NCBI GenBank assembly: GCA_021769025.1 | Contig: JAETTS010000123.1 | Location: forward strand, 1 to 7,193 | Length of the DNA stretch: 7,193 nt | Source of the DNA: Enterocloster bolteae | GTDB lineage: Bacteria; Bacillota_A; Clostridia; Lachnospirales; Lachnospiraceae | Direction: 5' to 3' | Shown here: positions 5,124-7,193 of the stretch, one piece after another | Position numbering within the stretch: the stretch's first letter is position 1 | How the letters are laid out: each line of letters opens with the position of its first letter | Translations under genes and position numbers: made by a program | The notes under the pieces: generated by a model | Seen by the model: the letters and a program-made list of their open reading frames with translations, nothing else | The model's database searches: none | Told to the model about the DNA's origin: nothing

Positions 5124-7193
5124 TTAGCATATCTTAGATCGCAGGGCTTCCACTTGTGCCTGTGCGCGCAGCAGGCTTTCTTTTGGCGTGCTGATATGGA
5201 AGAGAGCATTTTTGATGGAGATTCCAAGGATATTTTCCAGTTCATGTTCACTTAAGTATGCAGGCACTGTCCGCATGACAGCGTTGGCATAGTTGGCCGG
5301 GACAATGGACAGCCAGGGATAGAGGTTTAGTAGATCCTCATTCTGATAAACATTACGGCAGGGGGAAAGGCCTCCTAACAGGGTGAATGGCACGCTGATA
5401 TGGGGGCTGCATGCCCAGCGGATAAACTCCAGGGCGGCCTCTTTCTTTTGGCTGGCGGCAGCGATCCCCAGGACACCGCCACCCAGCAGGGGCTTGCCGC
5501 CAGGGATGGAAGCATAGCCGATCCGCCCGGCAATCCTGGATTTGCGCAGGTTTGTAATGTTGGAGACATGGTTGATGAACATGTTTAACATAGCGGTTTT
5601 GCCGCTTGTGAACTGCGCGATGGAATCACTCCACCATCCGCCTGGGGGAACGCAATAGGCATCTCTGGCAAGGGATAAGTAGATGTCTAATGCCCTGTAG
5701 GCGATGGGGGAGGAGAGGCACGGGGATCCATCTGTGTCAAAAAGACTGCCGCCTAAGGAAAAGAGGATGGGCAGGAATTCGCAGACGATGCCGCTGACTG
5801 TCCCCTGGACAACGGAAATCCCATAGTCTGTGGGGGCGTTGGGATTCACATTTCGGGAAAAGAAACGGGATAACCGTGCAAACGCATCGTACTCTGTGGG
5901 GATAGAGAGATTATCATGGTTGGTTTCATAATAACTGCGGCGGATTTTTGCGTCGTCAAACAGATCTCTCCGGTAGAAAAAGAGTTGGACATTGGGGGTG
6001 AAAGGAAAGCTGTAGATCATCCCGTCTACCATCGAAAAAGGTTGGCGTACTTCTTCCAACATAGGCTCTAGTATCTCCCTTGCCTCTGGAGAATCAGGGG
6101 TAAAAGGCACAAGCATCTGCTTTGCGAGGGCGGAGAGCCACACGATATCCATGCGGATCACATCATACAGGCCGGAATTTCCCATCTCACAGATCGTTTG
6201 GTAGAGTTCCTGGTAAGGGAAGACAGCAAATTGCACTTCGATTCCTGTTGCCGCTGTAAAGTCTGGCAAGAGCTTTTTAAGAGCCTGGGTGTCCGGGCCG
6301 TCCAACATCATCACGTTCAATTTTGTTTTCGGGAATTGTCTGGACACATAGTGAATCTGGGGAGAGCGTGGGGCTAGCAGGATATAGCGAGGGGCATCTT
6401 GGCTCAATGCCATCTCGCAGGCTTTTGCAGCAAGCTGTTTCCAATTGAGTTCGACGCGGTTGATCTCATCGTACCCGGGAACCAGGTGCGTGGCTGTAAA
6501 CGTAATGATCTTAGTGGCTCTCGGTACCTGGCAAAACTGGGCAGCCTTAAGATAGTTTTCCACAAAGACCGGATTGGTCGTTATGACTGCGTCTGGAACT
6601 GCGTCCTTGTCCAAGGAGGCAAAGGCAGCAATCAGAGTGTTTGCTGAATCTGTCTGGAAACTTTGTATTTGGGCCTGAGGCAGCCTGGCCTTAAGCGCGT
6701 TTAGAAAAGAACTTTCATTTCGGTGGATGAAAAGTCCGGTAATAACAGTGAGATTGTGAAGCTGCTTTGGGAGACAGTTGATGGTAGCTTCTGCCAAGGC
6801 ATCGATATCAAAACCGATGAAGCCATCTGCATTTTCGGCATCTCGCTCCAGATAAATGAGGCGTGTGCCGCTCCGTTTTAAAAGAAACTGAGCCTCGCTG
6901 CCATTGGGCTGGCAAGTGACAAGGAGGATGCACTGGACACGTTTGCCAGCAAGTTCTGTGAGAGCGGCCTCTTCCTGAGCAGGGATATCAGAAGTCAGGT
7001 ACAGCAGACAAGGGCATCCGCGTTCCCATAGCATCTCGGAAAGGGCGGTATAAAGGATGGCATAGTGCTGATCGATAAGATTAGGCAGGACAATGCCAAT
7101 GGAACGGTCAAATTCCTGGCGCAATTGCTTTCCCCTGTCATTAATGCTGTAGCCCAGCTGCCTGGCAGCTTCCTCTACCTTTAGTATTTTCTT
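5124..7193 (-). CDS. LacI-type regulator fused to an ABC sugar-binding protein (SBP family 1) domain, N-terminus outside the window
   Basis: The minus-strand frame is open from the right edge (7193) to the TAA at 5126-5124, giving 689 visible residues. The TTG at 7124 is internal, because the 23 codons before it read KKILKVEEAARQLGYSIND, the end of a LacI helix-turn-helix domain; only its first 20-30 residues are missing. Next comes a LacI-like sensor (visible residues about 30-273, bases 6372-7106) starting with SIGIVLPNLIDQHYAIL. It is diverged and lacks several usual LacI motifs. After a short linker, residues about 291-689 (bases 5127-6323) form a complete family-1 solute-binding fold: LPDFTAATGIEV, LYDVIRMDIVWLSALA, FTSGKTAMLNMF, IPGGKPLLGGGVLGIAA, EAALEFIRWACSP. 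Tryptophans in VWL and GGWWSD are plausible sugar-stacking residues. No signal peptide, lipobox or membrane segment is visible, so it should be a cytoplasmic DNA-binding protein sensing a sugar. It converges on the GH3 operon and may regulate it (inference). The frame runs through all domains, so this is a real fusion rather than two adjacent genes. Confidence 0.88.
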   Translation of the reverse strand, partial: KKILKVEEAARQLGYSINDRGKQLRQEFDRSIGIVLPNLIDQHYAILYTALSEMLWERGCPCLLYLTSDIPAQEEAALTELAGKRVQCILLVTCQPNGSEAQFLLKRSGTRLIYLERDAENADGFIGFDIDALAEATINCLPKQLHNLTVITGLFIHRNESSFLNALKARLPQAQIQSFQTDSANTLIAAFASLDKDAVPDAVITTNPVFVENYLKAAQFCQVPRATKIITFTATHLVPGYDEINRVELNWKQLAAKACEMALSQDAPRYILLAPRSPQIHYVSRQFPKTKLNVMMLDGPDTQALKKLLPDFTAATGIEVQFAVFPYQELYQTICEMGNSGLYDVIRMDIVWLSALAKQMLVPFTPDSPEAREILEPMLEEVRQPFSMVDGMIYSFPFTPNVQLFFYRRDLFDDAKIRRSYYETNHDNLSIPTEYDAFARLSRFFSRNVNPNAPTDYGISVVQGTVSGIVCEFLPILFSLGGSLFDTDGSPCLSSPIAYRALDIYLSLARDAYCVPPGGWWSDSIAQFTSGKTAMLNMFINHVSNITNLRKSRIAGRIGYASIPGGKPLLGGGVLGIAAASQKKEAALEFIRWACSPHISVPFTLLGGLSPCRNVYQNEDLLNLYPWLSIVPANYANAVMRTVPAYLSEHELENILGISIKNALFHISTPKESLLRAQAQVEALRSKIC

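Noticed and set aside
5064..5255. Small + strand open frame just after the terminator
   Set aside because: It starts inside the terminator tail, overlaps the end of the minus-strand gene, and has no ribosome binding site or protein-like pattern.
7122..7124. TTG at 7124 as the start of the minus-strand gene
   Set aside because: The frame continues upstream to the window edge with clear LacI helix-turn-helix sequence, so this codon is an internal leucine.

Overview
The window looks like a carbohydrate-catabolism locus from a Gram-positive Clostridia-type bacterium, probably Lachnospiraceae-like. The basis is roughly 50% GC, frequent AGG arginine codons, strong purine-rich ribosome binding sites, short intergenic gaps, and protein families typical of gut Firmicutes. 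The organism assignment is an inference. No RNA gene, CRISPR array, insertion sequence or phage gene was seen, and no gene-free stretch exceeds about 120 bases.

Layout. Four genes run on the + strand. (1) The 3' part of a Gfo/Idh/MocA-type oxidoreductase, cut by the left edge (to 890). (2) A GntR-family regulator of the FadR/FCD type (967-1641). (3) A second, complete Gfo/Idh/MocA oxidoreductase (1716-2879). (4) A cytoplasmic family-3 glycoside hydrolase of the beta-xylosidase/beta-glucosidase type (2906-5008). A long, nearly perfect hairpin (5014-5063) follows and appears to serve as a bidirectional terminator. Converging on it from the right is one long minus-strand gene (5124 to beyond 7193).

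The minus-strand gene is the most unusual item. It reads continuously from the end of a LacI-type DNA-binding domain, through a LacI-like sensor domain, into a complete ABC-transporter-type sugar-binding protein domain (SBP family 1). It has no signal peptide or lipobox between the parts. It is therefore predicted to be a cytoplasmic transcription factor with two successive periplasmic-binding-protein folds. Its N-terminus lies outside the window.

How the parts may work together (inference): a glycoside or oligosaccharide enters the cell, the GH3 enzyme releases a terminal sugar, and the two NAD(P)-dependent oxidoreductases oxidise or reduce the sugar or glycoside. The GntR/FCD protein and the LacI-SBP fusion would provide local control. 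A perfect AT-rich inverted repeat and promoter-like hexamers before the second oxidoreductase suggest that oxidoreductase 2 and the GH3 gene can be transcribed separately from the upstream genes.
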